64,000 nucleotides of DNA from Clostridia bacterium (lineage in GTDB: Bacteria > Bacillota > Clostridia > UMGS1840 > HGM11507): NCBI GenBank assembly GCA_017414505.1, contig JAFQLQ010000015.1, positions 1-64,000 of the forward strand. The letters are read 5' to 3'. A program made the translations under genes and the position numbers. The notes under the pieces are model-generated. The model saw only the letters and a list, made by a program, of their open reading frames with translations. It did no database searches and was not told where the DNA came from. Positions 33,358 through 42,041 of the stretch are shown piece by piece. Numbering within the stretch: the first letter of the stretch is position 1; each line of letters begins with the position of its first letter.

Positions 33358-33395
33358 GAGGGCGATTGAGGAATTGCTCCCTCGAAATCACCCTC
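33358..33395 (-). promoter_or_regulatory. intercistronic hairpin between binding protein and permease
   Basis: 10-bp outer stem GAGGGTGATT / AATCGCCCTC with an inner GAGG / CCTC helix on the minus strand, and no T-run. Such stems commonly stabilise the binding-protein part of the message or act as partial terminators. Confidence 0.5.
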
Positions 33396-33416
33396 CATTT
33401 GAAATGCACCAAGGAA

Positions 33417-34238
33417 TTATCTTACAATAATATCATCGCCGAACCATTTTTCAGAAATTTCAGCAGCAACGCCGTTTCCTTTAACGGTTTCAAGAGCTTC
33501 TGTGATAGCGGCATATAAAGCATCTGAGCCAAGCTTCATACCAACGCCGTATTCATCGGGGCCTAAATCTTCATCTGCAAAATCGTATTTATCACCAAGA
33601 TTTGCATTTTTGTATTTTCCAAGAACTTCGTCGATAATAATAGCTTCGATTCTGCCGTTGTTAAGGTCTGTTAAAGCCAAATCGTAATCAGCATATTCGT
33701 TGATGTTTTCTTTCATAGCCTCGTAGTTTTCGTTTGCCATAACCAAATCAAGTGCGTAGCTTGCTGCCTGAACACCGATTTTTTTGCCGATTAAGTCAGC
33801 AACGGTTTTAATATCGCTTCCCTTATTTGTCATAATAACCATCTTATTGTTAAGATAGGGATCTGTAAGCATCATTTTCTGTTTTCTTTCATCTGTGATG
33901 GAAAGACCGTTCCATAAAAGGTCAACCTTATCGGTATCAAGCTGCATTTCTTTTGAAGACCAGTCGATAGGCTGGAATTTTGCAGTAACGCCAAGCTCTT
34001 TTGCAACAGCTTCTGCTAAATCTACATCAAAACCAACAAGCTTGCCTGCTTCATCTCTGAAGCCCATAGGTGCGAATGTATCATCAAGACCGATGATGAT
34101 TTCGCCTGCTGCTTTAACATCTTCTAAAGAAGTATCTTTAACTTCGCCCTCTGTGTTTGCGGCAGGTTTGCTTCCGCAGCCTGTGAACAATGCTGTAATC
34201 ATAAGAACAGCTAAAAGTAATGATAATAGTTTTTTCAT
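33417..34238 (-). CDS. amino acid ABC transporter substrate-binding lipoprotein
   Basis: A 273-residue class F binding protein. The signal peptide ends in a lipobox-like ALFTGCGSK, with lipidation of the cysteine expected. The mature domain has the family start EIIGLDDTFAPMGF (by pattern with a short insert), GFDVDLAEAVAKELGV, WNGLSITDERKQKMMLTDPY and IGVQAASYALDLV. Ligand is a polar amino acid; identity unclear. AAAGGAG precedes the ATG. First gene of the operon. Confidence 0.92.
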   Translation of the reverse strand: MKKLLSLLLAVLMITALFTGCGSKPAANTEGEVKDTSLEDVKAAGEIIIGLDDTFAPMGFRDEAGKLVGFDVDLAEAVAKELGVTAKFQPIDWSSKEMQLDTDKVDLLWNGLSITDERKQKMMLTDPYLNNKMVIMTNKGSDIKTVADLIGKKIGVQAASYALDLVMANENYEAMKENINEYADYDLALTDLNNGRIEAIIIDEVLGKYKNANLGDKYDFADEDLGPDEYGVGMKLGSDALYAAITEALETVKGNGVAAEISEKWFGDDIIVR

Positions 34239-34275
34239 GTTTCTTTTCTCCTTTAAAATAAAGTTTGATAATACT

Positions 34276-34304
34276 ATAATACACTAATACTTTAGTTTTG
34301 TAAA
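34276..34304 (-). promoter_or_regulatory. sigma-A promoter of the ABC transporter operon
   Basis: On the minus strand TTTACA, a 17-base spacer and TATTAT, 37 bases before the binding-protein start. Confidence 0.7.
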
Positions 34305-34338
34305 GCGTTTTTGTAAAATTTTTGTAAAAATTTAAGAT

Positions 34339-35187
34339 TTATTTGTTATTTCGGAACTCAATTTCTATTTCATATTCAAATTTTTCGCCTGCATCAAGGC
34401 TTAAAATTCCGTGTTTTTCAGAAAAATCACCGCAAAATTCCTCAAAATCGTTTATGCCGAACCACGGTTCAATACAAACGTAGGGAGCGCCGGGTTTTGC
34501 CCATAATCCAAGGAAGCGGGCATTATTATATTTAACAAAGATGCTGTATCCATCCTGCTTTTTAAGGGTGATGGAATCAGAGCTCATATTTTCAAACATA
34601 AGGGCATCATCTTTGAAAATATCCCCGGATATTACAATGTTTCTTTCGTTGTTAAGATAAGGTATTTTTTTATAAATGTATGCATCCTCGTTCATAACGT
34701 AGGATTCAAGGGTTTCATTTTTCTCAAATTCCAGAATATCGCCGATTTTGCAGTTGAATGCCGGATGAGCACCCATCGAAAAATACATGGTTTTACAGTC
34801 TGTATTTTTAACCTCGTAGGAAATTTTAAGCGTGGTTTTTTCAAGTGTGTAGGTTATTTTGAGCTCAAAATCCCACGGATATTGTTTTTTTGTATTTTCG
34901 TCGCTTTTTAGCATAAACGAAACGGAGGATTCCGAAATATCCGCAACAGAAAAATCCGATTTCCTTGCAAAACCGTGTTTTTGTAGAGTGTAATCCTTTC
35001 CGTCAACCATAAGGGTGTCGTTTTTAATTCTTCCTATAATGGGAAAAAGAAAAGGGGAGCGACCGTTCCAGATTTCGGGATTTCCCTGCCAGAGAAACTC
35101 ATATCCATCATAGTTTTTTATGCTCCGAAGCTCTGCACCAAGCGGATTGACGCTTACAGATAAAAATTCGTTTCTGATATTTTCCAT
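34339..35187 (-). CDS. aldose 1-epimerase family protein (LacX-like)
   Basis: Galactose-mutarotase-fold enzyme, 282 residues from the ATG at 35187, which lies two bases after the thiN stop with GAGGATT upstream. Family segments: SVNPLGAELRSI, FLWQGNPEIWNGRSPFLFPIIGR, KHGFARKSDFSV (His of the active site), MGAHPAFNC (second His) and CIEPWFGINDF (catalytic Glu). It probably interconverts anomers of a sugar or sugar phosphate. It closes the rlmN-to-thiN operon. Confidence 0.88.
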   Translation of the reverse strand: MENIRNEFLSVSVNPLGAELRSIKNYDGYEFLWQGNPEIWNGRSPFLFPIIGRIKNDTLMVDGKDYTLQKHGFARKSDFSVADISESSVSFMLKSDENTKKQYPWDFELKITYTLEKTTLKISYEVKNTDCKTMYFSMGAHPAFNCKIGDILEFEKNETLESYVMNEDAYIYKKIPYLNNERNIVISGDIFKDDALMFENMSSDSITLKKQDGYSIFVKYNNARFLGLWAKPGAPYVCIEPWFGINDFEEFCGDFSEKHGILSLDAGEKFEYEIEIEFRNNK

Positions 35188-35189
35188 AA

Positions 35190-35804
35190 TTAATCCTCGG
35201 TTCTTATACATAGTAAAATTCCTGATTTTAAACTTATTTCAGCTTTTTTTTCAATAATTTCGTTGCTTATTGAAAACTGTGCGTCTTTTGAATACAAAGT
35301 GGCATCCGAAAGGGGATATTTAAGCCCTTTGTAAGTAACACCTTCTGTTTTTTCCGTAAAAGATACGAAAGAAATATACTTCTTTTCATTTTTTTCAAGT
35401 GAACAAAAATCTGAAATTGCTGTGATTTCGGTTTTTTCGTCTATCAGCATAATGCTTTTATCAGAATATTTTGCAAGCAGACTTAAATTTGCAAGAGTAT
35501 GGTCTATTCTGCCGCCAAGTCCGCCGGCGATTATAATCTCTTCATAACCGTTTTTTATTGCATATTCTATGCATAGCGCCATATCAGTATCGTCCTTTTC
35601 GGATGGATAACGCATCACATTATCAGACGGAAGCTTTCCGCTGTAAGAATCAAAATCACCAATTATAAGCTGTGGTGTAATTCCCAGCTTTTCAGTGTGG
35701 GCTATGCCGCCGTCGGCACAAATTATAAAGTCACTTTTATCAAGGTATTTATTTATAAAGTCATAGCTGTTTATTGGTGCGCTGCCGAAAATTACGCATT
35801 TCAT
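35190..35804 (-). CDS. thiN: thiamine pyrophosphokinase
   Basis: Transfers pyrophosphate from ATP to thiamine. ICADGGIAHTEKLGITPQLIIGDFDS holds the metal/substrate aspartates, YPSEKDDTDMALCIEYAI is the ATP-binding region and GGLGGRIDHTLANL completes the site. 204 residues, normal. It overlaps rpe by four bases, as often in Bacillota, downstream of rsgA and rpe. Confidence 0.93.
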   Translation of the reverse strand: MKCVIFGSAPINSYDFINKYLDKSDFIICADGGIAHTEKLGITPQLIIGDFDSYSGKLPSDNVMRYPSEKDDTDMALCIEYAIKNGYEEIIIAGGLGGRIDHTLANLSLLAKYSDKSIMLIDEKTEITAISDFCSLEKNEKKYISFVSFTEKTEGVTYKGLKYPLSDATLYSKDAQFSISNEIIEKKAEISLKSGILLCIRTED

Positions 35805-36439
35805 TTTTCTTCACCGCTGTTTTTCAGCATTTCAATTGCTTCGCTGCGGTTTTCCTTGCCGAATACCGCTGTTCCTGCAACAAGAACGTTACATCCTGCT
35901 TTTACGGCTTTTTTTATGGTTTTATCGTTTATACCGCCGTCGATTTCTATGTCAATATCGCTTATTTTTCTGATTTTTTCAGCTTTTTCAAGAACATCCT
36001 CAATAAATGACTGACCTCCGAAGCCCGGGTAAACCGACATAATAAGAACCATATCAATTTTATCAAGATAGGGGAAAACCAACTCTACCTCAGTATCCGG
36101 ATTGATTACAACGCAGGCCTTTTTTCCGAATTTTTTTATAAGAGAAATACACTCGTCAATATTATCGTCACATTCAAGGTGCACACTTATTATATCCGAA
36201 CCTGCTTTTGCAAAGGCTTCGATATATTTTAAAGGGTGCGAAATCATAAGATGAACATCAAAAATAAGGTCGGTATATTTTCTTATTGAAGCAATAAGAG
36301 GCGGGCCGAAGGTGATATTCGGCACAAAATGCCCGTCCATAACATCAAGGTGAAGCATATCGGCTGAGCTGATGTCGCAAACCTCGTTTTTTAAATCGGC
36401 AAAATCTGCCGAAAGCAATGACGGTGAAATTTTAATCAT
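35801..36439 (-). CDS. rpe: ribulose-phosphate 3-epimerase
   Basis: Interconverts ribulose 5-phosphate and xylulose 5-phosphate in the pentose phosphate pathway. A 212-residue TIM barrel with SPSLLSADFADL, LHLDVMDGHFVPNITFG, HLMISHPLKYI, MSVYPGFGGQSF and IEIDGGINDKT, the standard catalytic and metal-binding signatures. AAAAGGAG precedes the ATG. It sits between rsgA and thiN. Confidence 0.95.
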   Translation of the reverse strand: MIKISPSLLSADFADLKNEVCDISSADMLHLDVMDGHFVPNITFGPPLIASIRKYTDLIFDVHLMISHPLKYIEAFAKAGSDIISVHLECDDNIDECISLIKKFGKKACVVINPDTEVELVFPYLDKIDMVLIMSVYPGFGGQSFIEDVLEKAEKIRKISDIDIEIDGGINDKTIKKAVKAGCNVLVAGTAVFGKENRSEAIEMLKNSGEEK

Positions 36440-36460
36440 AACAGTTCTCCTTTTGTGAGA

Positions 36461-37336
36461 TTATTTTCTTTCCCACTCTTTAATTTTATCAAGCTCATTG
36501 TAAAAAGCAATATAATTTTCGTGGCGGAAGGAGGGGATTAAATTATCCTCTACTGCCTTTGCAATGGCGCATCCCGGTTCTTTTCTGTGGGTACAGTCGT
36601 GATAACGGCACATATCCTCATAATCGGAAAATTCCCTGAAAAGGTCACTTAATTCTAAAGCTCTTATCATATTTATATCAAGATTGGAAAATCCCGGTGT
36701 ATCCGCTAAAAAACCGCCCTTTTCGAGAGGGTAAAGCTCAAGATGACGTGTGGTATGCTTGCCTCGTAAAAGTCTTTCGGAAATGCTTCCGGTTTCAAGC
36801 TCTTCGTTTTTTAAAACCGTATTAAGCAGACTTGATTTTCCAACTCCCGAAAATCCCGCAACTGCTGTAATTCCGCTTTTTGTTATTTCTTCAAGCTCGC
36901 AAAGTCCCGTGTTTTCAACGGTGCTTGTAACAATTACCTTGTAGCCGGTTTTTTTGTATTCCTTAATAATACTGTCATCGTGCTGTAAATCCGATTTGTT
37001 AAAGCACAGCACCGGTTCTATTTTATTGTGCTCGCAAATGGCGGTCATTTTATCAATAAACACCGTATCCGGCGAAGGATTCGCAGTTGCAGACACAATA
37101 ATAAGACGGTCAATGTTGGCAATTGGCGGACGGATAAGAGAATTTTTACGTTCTTCTATTTCCTCCACGTAGCCTTCCATTTCACCATCTGAAACGATTC
37201 TTATTTTAACGTAATCTCCCACAAGAGGAGTCTGGCTTTTTTTTCTGAAATTTCCCCTGGCTCTGCAGGTATATATGCCATCGGGGGTCTTCACATAATA
37301 GAAGCCCCCGAGTATTTTAATTATTAATCCGTTCAT
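36461..37336 (-). CDS. rsgA: ribosome small-subunit-dependent GTPase A
   Basis: Circularly permuted GTPase that helps finish 30S subunits. N-terminal OB fold (IIKILGGFYYVKTPDGIYTC onward), then G4 CFNKSDL, G1 GFSGVGKSSLLN and G3 DTPGF in permuted order, and a C-terminal zinc knuckle MCRYHDCTHRKEPGC. 291 residues. It starts one base after the prkC stop with no clear ribosome-binding site, so translation is likely coupled to prkC. Confidence 0.95.
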   Translation of the reverse strand: MNGLIIKILGGFYYVKTPDGIYTCRARGNFRKKSQTPLVGDYVKIRIVSDGEMEGYVEEIEERKNSLIRPPIANIDRLIIVSATANPSPDTVFIDKMTAICEHNKIEPVLCFNKSDLQHDDSIIKEYKKTGYKVIVTSTVENTGLCELEEITKSGITAVAGFSGVGKSSLLNTVLKNEELETGSISERLLRGKHTTRHLELYPLEKGGFLADTPGFSNLDINMIRALELSDLFREFSDYEDMCRYHDCTHRKEPGCAIAKAVEDNLIPSFRHENYIAFYNELDKIKEWERK

Positions 37337-37337
37337 A

Positions 37338-39449
37338 TTAGCGTATATCCAGCGACGGTGCAGTGTTCTGCTGAGTGTTTATTGTGGGTGAACTCTGCTG
37401 CGGTGCTGTGTTTGGTTGTGTTTGTGCACTTGGCTGCGGTGTTGAATTTTGCTGAGGCTGAGTGCTTGTTTGCGGTGTGGAATTTTGCTGAGGTGCAGGA
37501 TTCTGCTGAGACTGAGTACCGGACTGTGGTGCAGGATTCTGCTGAGGTGCCGGAGTGGAAGGCTGAGATGGCTGTGTTACAGACGGATTATCGGGTGTAA
37601 CCTCCGGAGTTTCCTCTTTTTCCTTACCGCTGCTTACATATATATCAATTTTTGTATTTTTCGGAACTTCACTGTTTTCGCCGATGCTCTGGTCAATAAC
37701 TGTTCCTTCGTCCTTACTGCTGGAACGTCTTATAGTAGAACCGATTTTCAGATTGTTATCCTCAAGAATGCTTTTTGCTTCTGCGGCAGTTTTACCTATA
37801 AGGTTGGGAACAATTACATTTGCGGAATCCGCACCCTTACTGATTGTAAGAACAACAACATCTCCGGAACGTACTGTGGAACCGGCTTTCGGGCTTTGGG
37901 AAATTACGTATCCTGCCTGAACATCATCGTCAAAAACATTTTTTTCGTCAACCTTAAGATTTAGGTTGTTAAGCTTTAATTTTGCCTGTTTGGCATCTTC
38001 GCCAACATAGTTCTGAAGGGAGAATTCCTTTGAACCCTTTGAAACGGTAAGACGGATTTTAGCAGGAAGCTTAACTGTCATACCTTCCTCGGGAGTCTGG
38101 GAAATGATTCTGCCTTCTTCGTAATCGTTATCGTAAACTTCATCTTCAATAATGAATTCAATTTTATGATTTTTATACTGTTCTTTTACTTCTTCAAGCA
38201 GTTTGCCTTCAAAGTTTTCTACTTCAAATTCGCTGCCGCCTGATGTGAAAATTGCAAACAGGTCGAAAGAGGGGAAAAACATACTTGCCGCAACGCCGGA
38301 AACTGCTAAAATAAGGATAACAGATGTGATTATAGCGGCGATAACTGCAATTTTATCCTGTTTGTTTTCTATTTTGAAAAGCTCTTTGAAAAAGTTTCCT
38401 TTTTTCTTTTCTTTGCTTTTTTTCTTTTCCTTCTTTTTCTCAGGTTCGTAAGTTTTTACGGGTTTTCTGCTTTCTGTTTTTTCTTCGTAATCGTTGTCCT
38501 GAGAGGTTTCTGCCTTTATTTCTTCGATTTGTCTTAAAATGCTTTCCTGCTCTTCTTTTGAGATTATTCTTGTCATCTGAAGGTCAATTGAGGTTTGCTC
38601 GCCCACTTCAAAAACGGTAGGATCGCCTGAGAATAATTCAAGGTCGTTAAGCATTTCCTGAGCATCCTGATAACGCATATTGATATCCTTGCTCATTGCT
38701 TTTTTAACAATATTTACAAAGCCAAGAGGAACAGGAAGATTTATATCCTTAATCGGCACCGGTTCTTCGTTCAGATGTTTAAGAGCTATTGCCACAGCGT
38801 TGTCACCGTCAAAGGGAACACGTGCTGTAAGCATTTCGTAAACGGTTATGCCAAGAGAATAAATATCACTTCTTGCATCGGTTATTATACCTTTTGTCTG
38901 CTCAGGTGATATGTAATGCACCGAGCCCATAATATCCGATTCTATTTTTCTTGTTTCGTTAACATTGCCGGTAAATGCAATACCGAAATCGGTAACCTTA
39001 CAGGTTCCGTCTTTGGTAAGAATAATATTCTGAGGCTTAATATCTCTGTGGATAATGCCGTTTTTATGAGCGTGCTCCAGAGCGGAACAAATCTGAACCG
39101 TAAATTTAAGAGCAAGACGCCAGTTAAGCATACCGGAATTTTCAATGTATTCCTTTAAGGTTATACCTTCAACAAGCTCCATAACAATATAATAGGTTCC
39201 GCCATCCTGCCCTACATCGTAAATTGAAACAATGTTGGGGTTGGAAAGGCTTGCTGCTGACTGCGATTCGATGTTGAATTTTCTGACAATCTGGGCATCA
39301 GCCTTGAACTCGTCTCTTAAAACTTTTATTGCTACAAAACGGTTAAGAAGCATACATTTAGCCTTGTAAACAATGGACATACCGCCTGAACCGATTTGTT
39401 CTATAATCTGATATCTGTTGCTTAATATTTTTCCAATCATACTATTCAC
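37338..39449 (-). CDS. prkC: PASTA-domain serine/threonine protein kinase
   Basis: Membrane kinase that senses muropeptides or lipid II in Bacillota. The kinase domain (about 12-270) shows IGSGGMSIVYKA, catalytic HRDIKPQN and DFG. A basic stretch (KKKEKKKSKEKKKG, near 345) precedes the membrane segment (about 375-397). Three outside PASTA repeats follow (about 410-600, each ending in a form of LTVSKG). The last 85 residues are a Pro/Gln/Ser/Thr-rich tail of NPAPQQ- and STPQ-like repeats, longer than in Bacillus PrkC. The start is GTG at 39449 (GGGGG upstream); ATG at 39440 is possible. Paired with prpC. Confidence 0.93.
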   Translation of the reverse strand: MNSMIGKILSNRYQIIEQIGSGGMSIVYKAKCMLLNRFVAIKVLRDEFKADAQIVRKFNIESQSAASLSNPNIVSIYDVGQDGGTYYIVMELVEGITLKEYIENSGMLNWRLALKFTVQICSALEHAHKNGIIHRDIKPQNIILTKDGTCKVTDFGIAFTGNVNETRKIESDIMGSVHYISPEQTKGIITDARSDIYSLGITVYEMLTARVPFDGDNAVAIALKHLNEEPVPIKDINLPVPLGFVNIVKKAMSKDINMRYQDAQEMLNDLELFSGDPTVFEVGEQTSIDLQMTRIISKEEQESILRQIEEIKAETSQDNDYEEKTESRKPVKTYEPEKKKEKKKSKEKKKGNFFKELFKIENKQDKIAVIAAIITSVILILAVSGVAASMFFPSFDLFAIFTSGGSEFEVENFEGKLLEEVKEQYKNHKIEFIIEDEVYDNDYEEGRIISQTPEEGMTVKLPAKIRLTVSKGSKEFSLQNYVGEDAKQAKLKLNNLNLKVDEKNVFDDDVQAGYVISQSPKAGSTVRSGDVVVLTISKGADSANVIVPNLIGKTAAEAKSILEDNNLKIGSTIRRSSSKDEGTVIDQSIGENSEVPKNTKIDIYVSSGKEKEETPEVTPDNPSVTQPSQPSTPAPQQNPAPQSGTQSQQNPAPQQNSTPQTSTQPQQNSTPQPSAQTQPNTAPQQSSPTINTQQNTAPSLDIR

Positions 39450-39463
39450 TGTTACTTATCCCC

Positions 39464-40186
39464 CTAATCGATTTTAACCGCTACGGCAGTAATATTATCA
39501 ATTCCACCGTTACGGTTCGCTTCTGCTATCAGCGTATCTATTGCGGTTTGAACATTTTCGGATGTAAGCAGAATATTTTTGATTTCTTCTTCGGCAACCA
39601 TATTACTAAGACCGTCGGTGCAAAGAAGGACTATATCACCCTTTTTAAGATCTTCGGTAAACAAATCTGTATTTACCGTAGGCTCTGTGCCGATTGCCTG
39701 CATAAGTTTATTTTTTTCGGGATGATTTTTCGCTTCTTCCTTGGTAAGTTTGCCTAAACGGACAAGCTCTTCGACGAAAGAATGGTCGTTGGTAATCTGT
39801 TTTATTTCGTATTTGTTTATTACATAACACCGGCTGTCGCCAACATTGGCGGCATACAGCCTGCCTCGTGCAATAACAGCAACTGTAAGGGTTGTGCCCA
39901 TTCCGGCAAAACGAGATGTTTTGACCGATTGCTTGTATATAAATGTGTTTATTGCTTCAAAACAGCTAAGCAACCTGTTTTTTATAGAGGTGGAAAAACC
40001 TGTTGATTCGTCGTACCCCTTAAGATATGCAATGGCGTCTGCACTGGCAACTTCGCCCGCATTGTGACCGCCCATACCGTCTGCAACTGCCATAACTGTA
40101 TATTTTTCATTTGTATTGTTTAAAAGAAAATTATCCTCATTAAGGCTCCTCATAGAGCCAACATCGGTTTTGTATCCGAAATCCAC
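39464..40186 (-). CDS. prpC: PP2C-type serine/threonine phosphatase
   Basis: Metal-dependent phosphatase that reverses PrkC phosphorylation. A 240-residue PPM domain with GSMRSLNEDNFLL, VADGMGGHNAGEVASADA, GTTLTVAVI, NVGDSRCYVI, DHSFVEELVRLG, LLCTDGLSNMV and NGGIDNITAV, giving all the manganese-binding aspartates. The start is GTG at 40186 with AAGGA upstream. Between rlmN and prkC as is usual. Confidence 0.94.
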   Translation of the reverse strand: MDFGYKTDVGSMRSLNEDNFLLNNTNEKYTVMAVADGMGGHNAGEVASADAIAYLKGYDESTGFSTSIKNRLLSCFEAINTFIYKQSVKTSRFAGMGTTLTVAVIARGRLYAANVGDSRCYVINKYEIKQITNDHSFVEELVRLGKLTKEEAKNHPEKNKLMQAIGTEPTVNTDLFTEDLKKGDIVLLCTDGLSNMVAEEEIKNILLTSENVQTAIDTLIAEANRNGGIDNITAVAVKID

Positions 40187-40207
40187 GATATCACAATCCT
40201 TTGCCGG

Positions 40208-41230
40208 TTAATTTTTTTGCGTATTTTTTCGCCTTAGCTGACCGCAGGCGGCATCAATATCCGAGCCTAATTCTCTGCGGACTGTGGCGTTTACGCCAAG
40301 CTTTATTAAAAGCTCTTTGAAGCGGTTGGGATTTTCCGGCTTTGAAAATCCGCTTTCCGCAACGGAATTTACGGGAATTAAATTTACATGACACAGCATT
40401 CCCTTAAGCAGGGAAGCAAGCTCTCTTGCGTTTTCTTCCTTGTCGTTAACACCGGAAATAAGGGTGTATTCAAAGGAAACACGCCTTCCCGTTTTTTTAA
40501 TGTAGTTTTTGACACAGCCAATTAACTGTTCAATGTTGTATTTTTTATTTACGGGCATAATTTCACTGCGGGTTTTATCGTTTGTTGCGTGAAGTGAAAT
40601 GGAAAGGGTTATTGGAAAATTTTCCTCTGCCAGACGGTTTATTTTATCAACAAGACCGCAGGTGGAGAGGGAAATATGACGGTAGCCGATATTAAGCCCG
40701 TCAGGATGATTAACGTTTTTTAAAAATTTAATCACATTATCATAATTATCAAGAGGTTCACCCATACCCATTAAAACTATGTTGGAAATCCGCATTCCCG
40801 TATCCTTTTCGGAAAAGATAATCTGATCTAAAATTTCGCCTGCGGTAAGGTCTCGCTCCTTGCCGCCAATGGTGGAGGCGCAGAATTTGCAACCCATATT
40901 ACACCCTACCTGAGTGGAAATGCAGGCGGAAACTCCGTGGTGATACTGCATAATTACCGATTCCGTAAAAGTGCCGTCAAAATTTTTGTAAAGATATTTT
41001 ATTGTGCCGTCGGAAGAAACCTGCTTGCGTGCAATTTCGGGAACACTTATAAAGAAGCTTTCCGAAAGCTTTTCCTTAAGCTTTTTTGAAAGGTTGGTCA
41101 TTTCATCAAAGGAAGTTACACCCTTATGAAGCCAGGAAAAACACTGCTTGGCACGGAATTTAGGTTCGCCTGCACCGAGAAAATATTCTGTTAGCTCATC
41201 CATTGTTAAATCCTTGATATTTACGGGCAA
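40208..41230 (-). CDS. rlmN: 23S rRNA (adenine2503-C2)/tRNA methyltransferase, radical SAM
   Basis: Methylates A2503 of 23S rRNA and A37 of some tRNAs. The radical-SAM cluster motif is [12 protein letters not shown], with [15 protein letters not shown] before it and [12 protein letters not shown] after it; the catalytic cysteine pair, including the C-terminal one near DIDAACGQL, is present. I place the start at TTG 41230, eight bases after ACGGAGG, giving a typical [17 protein letters not shown]-terminus (340 residues); the TTG at 41260 has no ribosome-binding site. First gene of rlmN-prpC-prkC-rsgA-rpe-thiN. Confidence 0.92.
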   Translation of the reverse strand: MPVNIKDLTMDELTEYFLGAGEPKFRAKQCFSWLHKGVTSFDEMTNLSKKLKEKLSESFFISVPEIARKQVSSDGTIKYLYKNFDGTFTESVIMQYHHGVSACISTQVGCNMGCKFCASTIGGKERDLTAGEILDQIIFSEKDTGMRISNIVLMGMGEPLDNYDNVIKFLKNVNHPDGLNIGYRHISLSTCGLVDKINRLAEENFPITLSISLHATNDKTRSEIMPVNKKYNIEQLIGCVKNYIKKTGRRVSFEYTLISGVNDKEENARELASLLKGMLCHVNLIPVNSVAESGFSKPENPNRFKELLIKLGVNATVRRELGSDIDAACGQLRRKNTQKN

Positions 41231-41282
41231 AATGGCGACCTCCGTTTCTTTTGAACACAATTATCTTATTATACACTATTAT

Positions 41283-41311
41283 ATTATATAGGAGAAATGC
41301 TGAAAAATCAA
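41283..41311 (-). promoter_or_regulatory. sigma-A promoter of the rlmN operon
   Basis: On the minus strand TTGATT, a 17-base spacer and TATAAT, about 50 bases before the rlmN start. Confidence 0.65.
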
Positions 41312-41378
41312 TAAAAAGTTTCAAAATAAGTGTAAATTTTTTGAAAACATCAAATTTACGTCAAAAAAATTGTTTTTC

Positions 41379-41407
41379 TTGAAATTTTATATGAAAAGGA
41401 TTATAAT
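41379..41407 (+). promoter_or_regulatory. sigma-A promoter for cobA
   Basis: TTGAAA, a 17-base spacer and TATAAT, 18 bases before the start. No cobalamin riboswitch pattern is seen in the short leader. Confidence 0.75.
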
Positions 41408-41425
41408 AAAATCAGGTGATAAATT

Positions 41426-41950
41426 ATGAAAAAAAACTTTCTTCACATAAATCACGGCTTTGGAAAGGGAAAATCCACAGCCGGCTACGGTCTTTGCCTG
41501 CGTGCTTACGGATGCGGGCTTAAGGTGCTTGTTATAAGATTTTTAAAGCCCAATGAAAGCGGTGAGGTTTCGGTTATACAGCGTCTTGTAACTGATGGCG
41601 GAATTACCGTTAAAAGCTTTGAATATATGCACGGGTTTATAAAAACCGAGGATGAAGCCGCAGGTCTTTTAAAATGTACAAAAAAAGCGATGGACTGCTT
41701 TAAAAGTGCAGCAGAAAGCGGAGAATACGGCCTTATTTTCCTTGATGAGCTTATAGATGCAGTTAATCTTGGGATTGTTGATGCCGACGAATTTCTTGAA
41801 ATTTACAGAAAATGCAGCTGTGATGTTGTAATAAGCGGAAGAAATCCTTCCGAAAAGCTTATGGCGGAAGCAGATTATATCACCGAGTTTAAAAATGAAA
41901 AACACCCTTACGAAAAGGGCGTGCTTGCCAGAAAGGGAATTGAGTATTGA
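41426..41950 (+). CDS. cobA: cob(I)yrinic acid a,c-diamide adenosyltransferase (corrinoid adenosyltransferase)
   Basis: Transfers the adenosyl group of ATP to reduced cobalt to make coenzyme B12 forms (CobA/CobO/BtuR family). The P-loop GFGKGKSTAGYG differs slightly from the usual GNGKGKTTAA; IFLDELIDAVNLGIVD (Walker-B-like), VVISGRNPSEKLMAEADYITE and the C-terminal ARKGIEY complete the pattern. 174 residues, normal. No other cobalamin genes are nearby, so salvage of imported corrinoids is likely. Confidence 0.92.
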   Translation: MKKNFLHINHGFGKGKSTAGYGLCLRAYGCGLKVLVIRFLKPNESGEVSVIQRLVTDGGITVKSFEYMHGFIKTEDEAAGLLKCTKKAMDCFKSAAESGEYGLIFLDELIDAVNLGIVDADEFLEIYRKCSCDVVISGRNPSEKLMAEADYITEFKNEKHPYEKGVLARKGIEY

Positions 41951-41983
41951 CTTTTTCGCTTTATTGTGTTACAATGATAACAC
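41947..41983 (+). promoter_or_regulatory. sigma-A promoter with overlapping dyad before the LytTR system
   Basis: TTGACT (41947-41952), 17 bases, TACAAT (41970-41975), overlapping the end of cobA. The -10 lies in a perfect 6-bp dyad GTGTTA / TAACAC (41966-41983), a possible operator. A further ACAGTAACT at 42004-42012 looks like half of an Agr-type LytTR box. Confidence 0.6.
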
Positions 41984-42041
41984 TGTGTTGCTTTTTTGTA
42001 AGTACAGTAACTAAAAAAATAATTACTTCGAGGTGTACATA

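Noticed and set aside
41231..41425. Cobalamin riboswitch before cobA
   Set aside because: The leader after the promoter is only about 18 bases long and no B12-box was seen.
42033..42041. GTG codons inside GAGGTG sites as gene starts (LytTR regulator, PhoB-type regulator, second AraC, tmcAL, yceD, small membrane protein)
   Set aside because: In each case GTG is part of the ribosome-binding site and an ATG or TTG follows at normal spacing, so the later codon was chosen.
41951..42041. AgrD-like peptide gene before the LytTR regulator
   Set aside because: The interval is filled by promoter, dyad and ribosome-binding site, and no frame with a start and suitable length exists.
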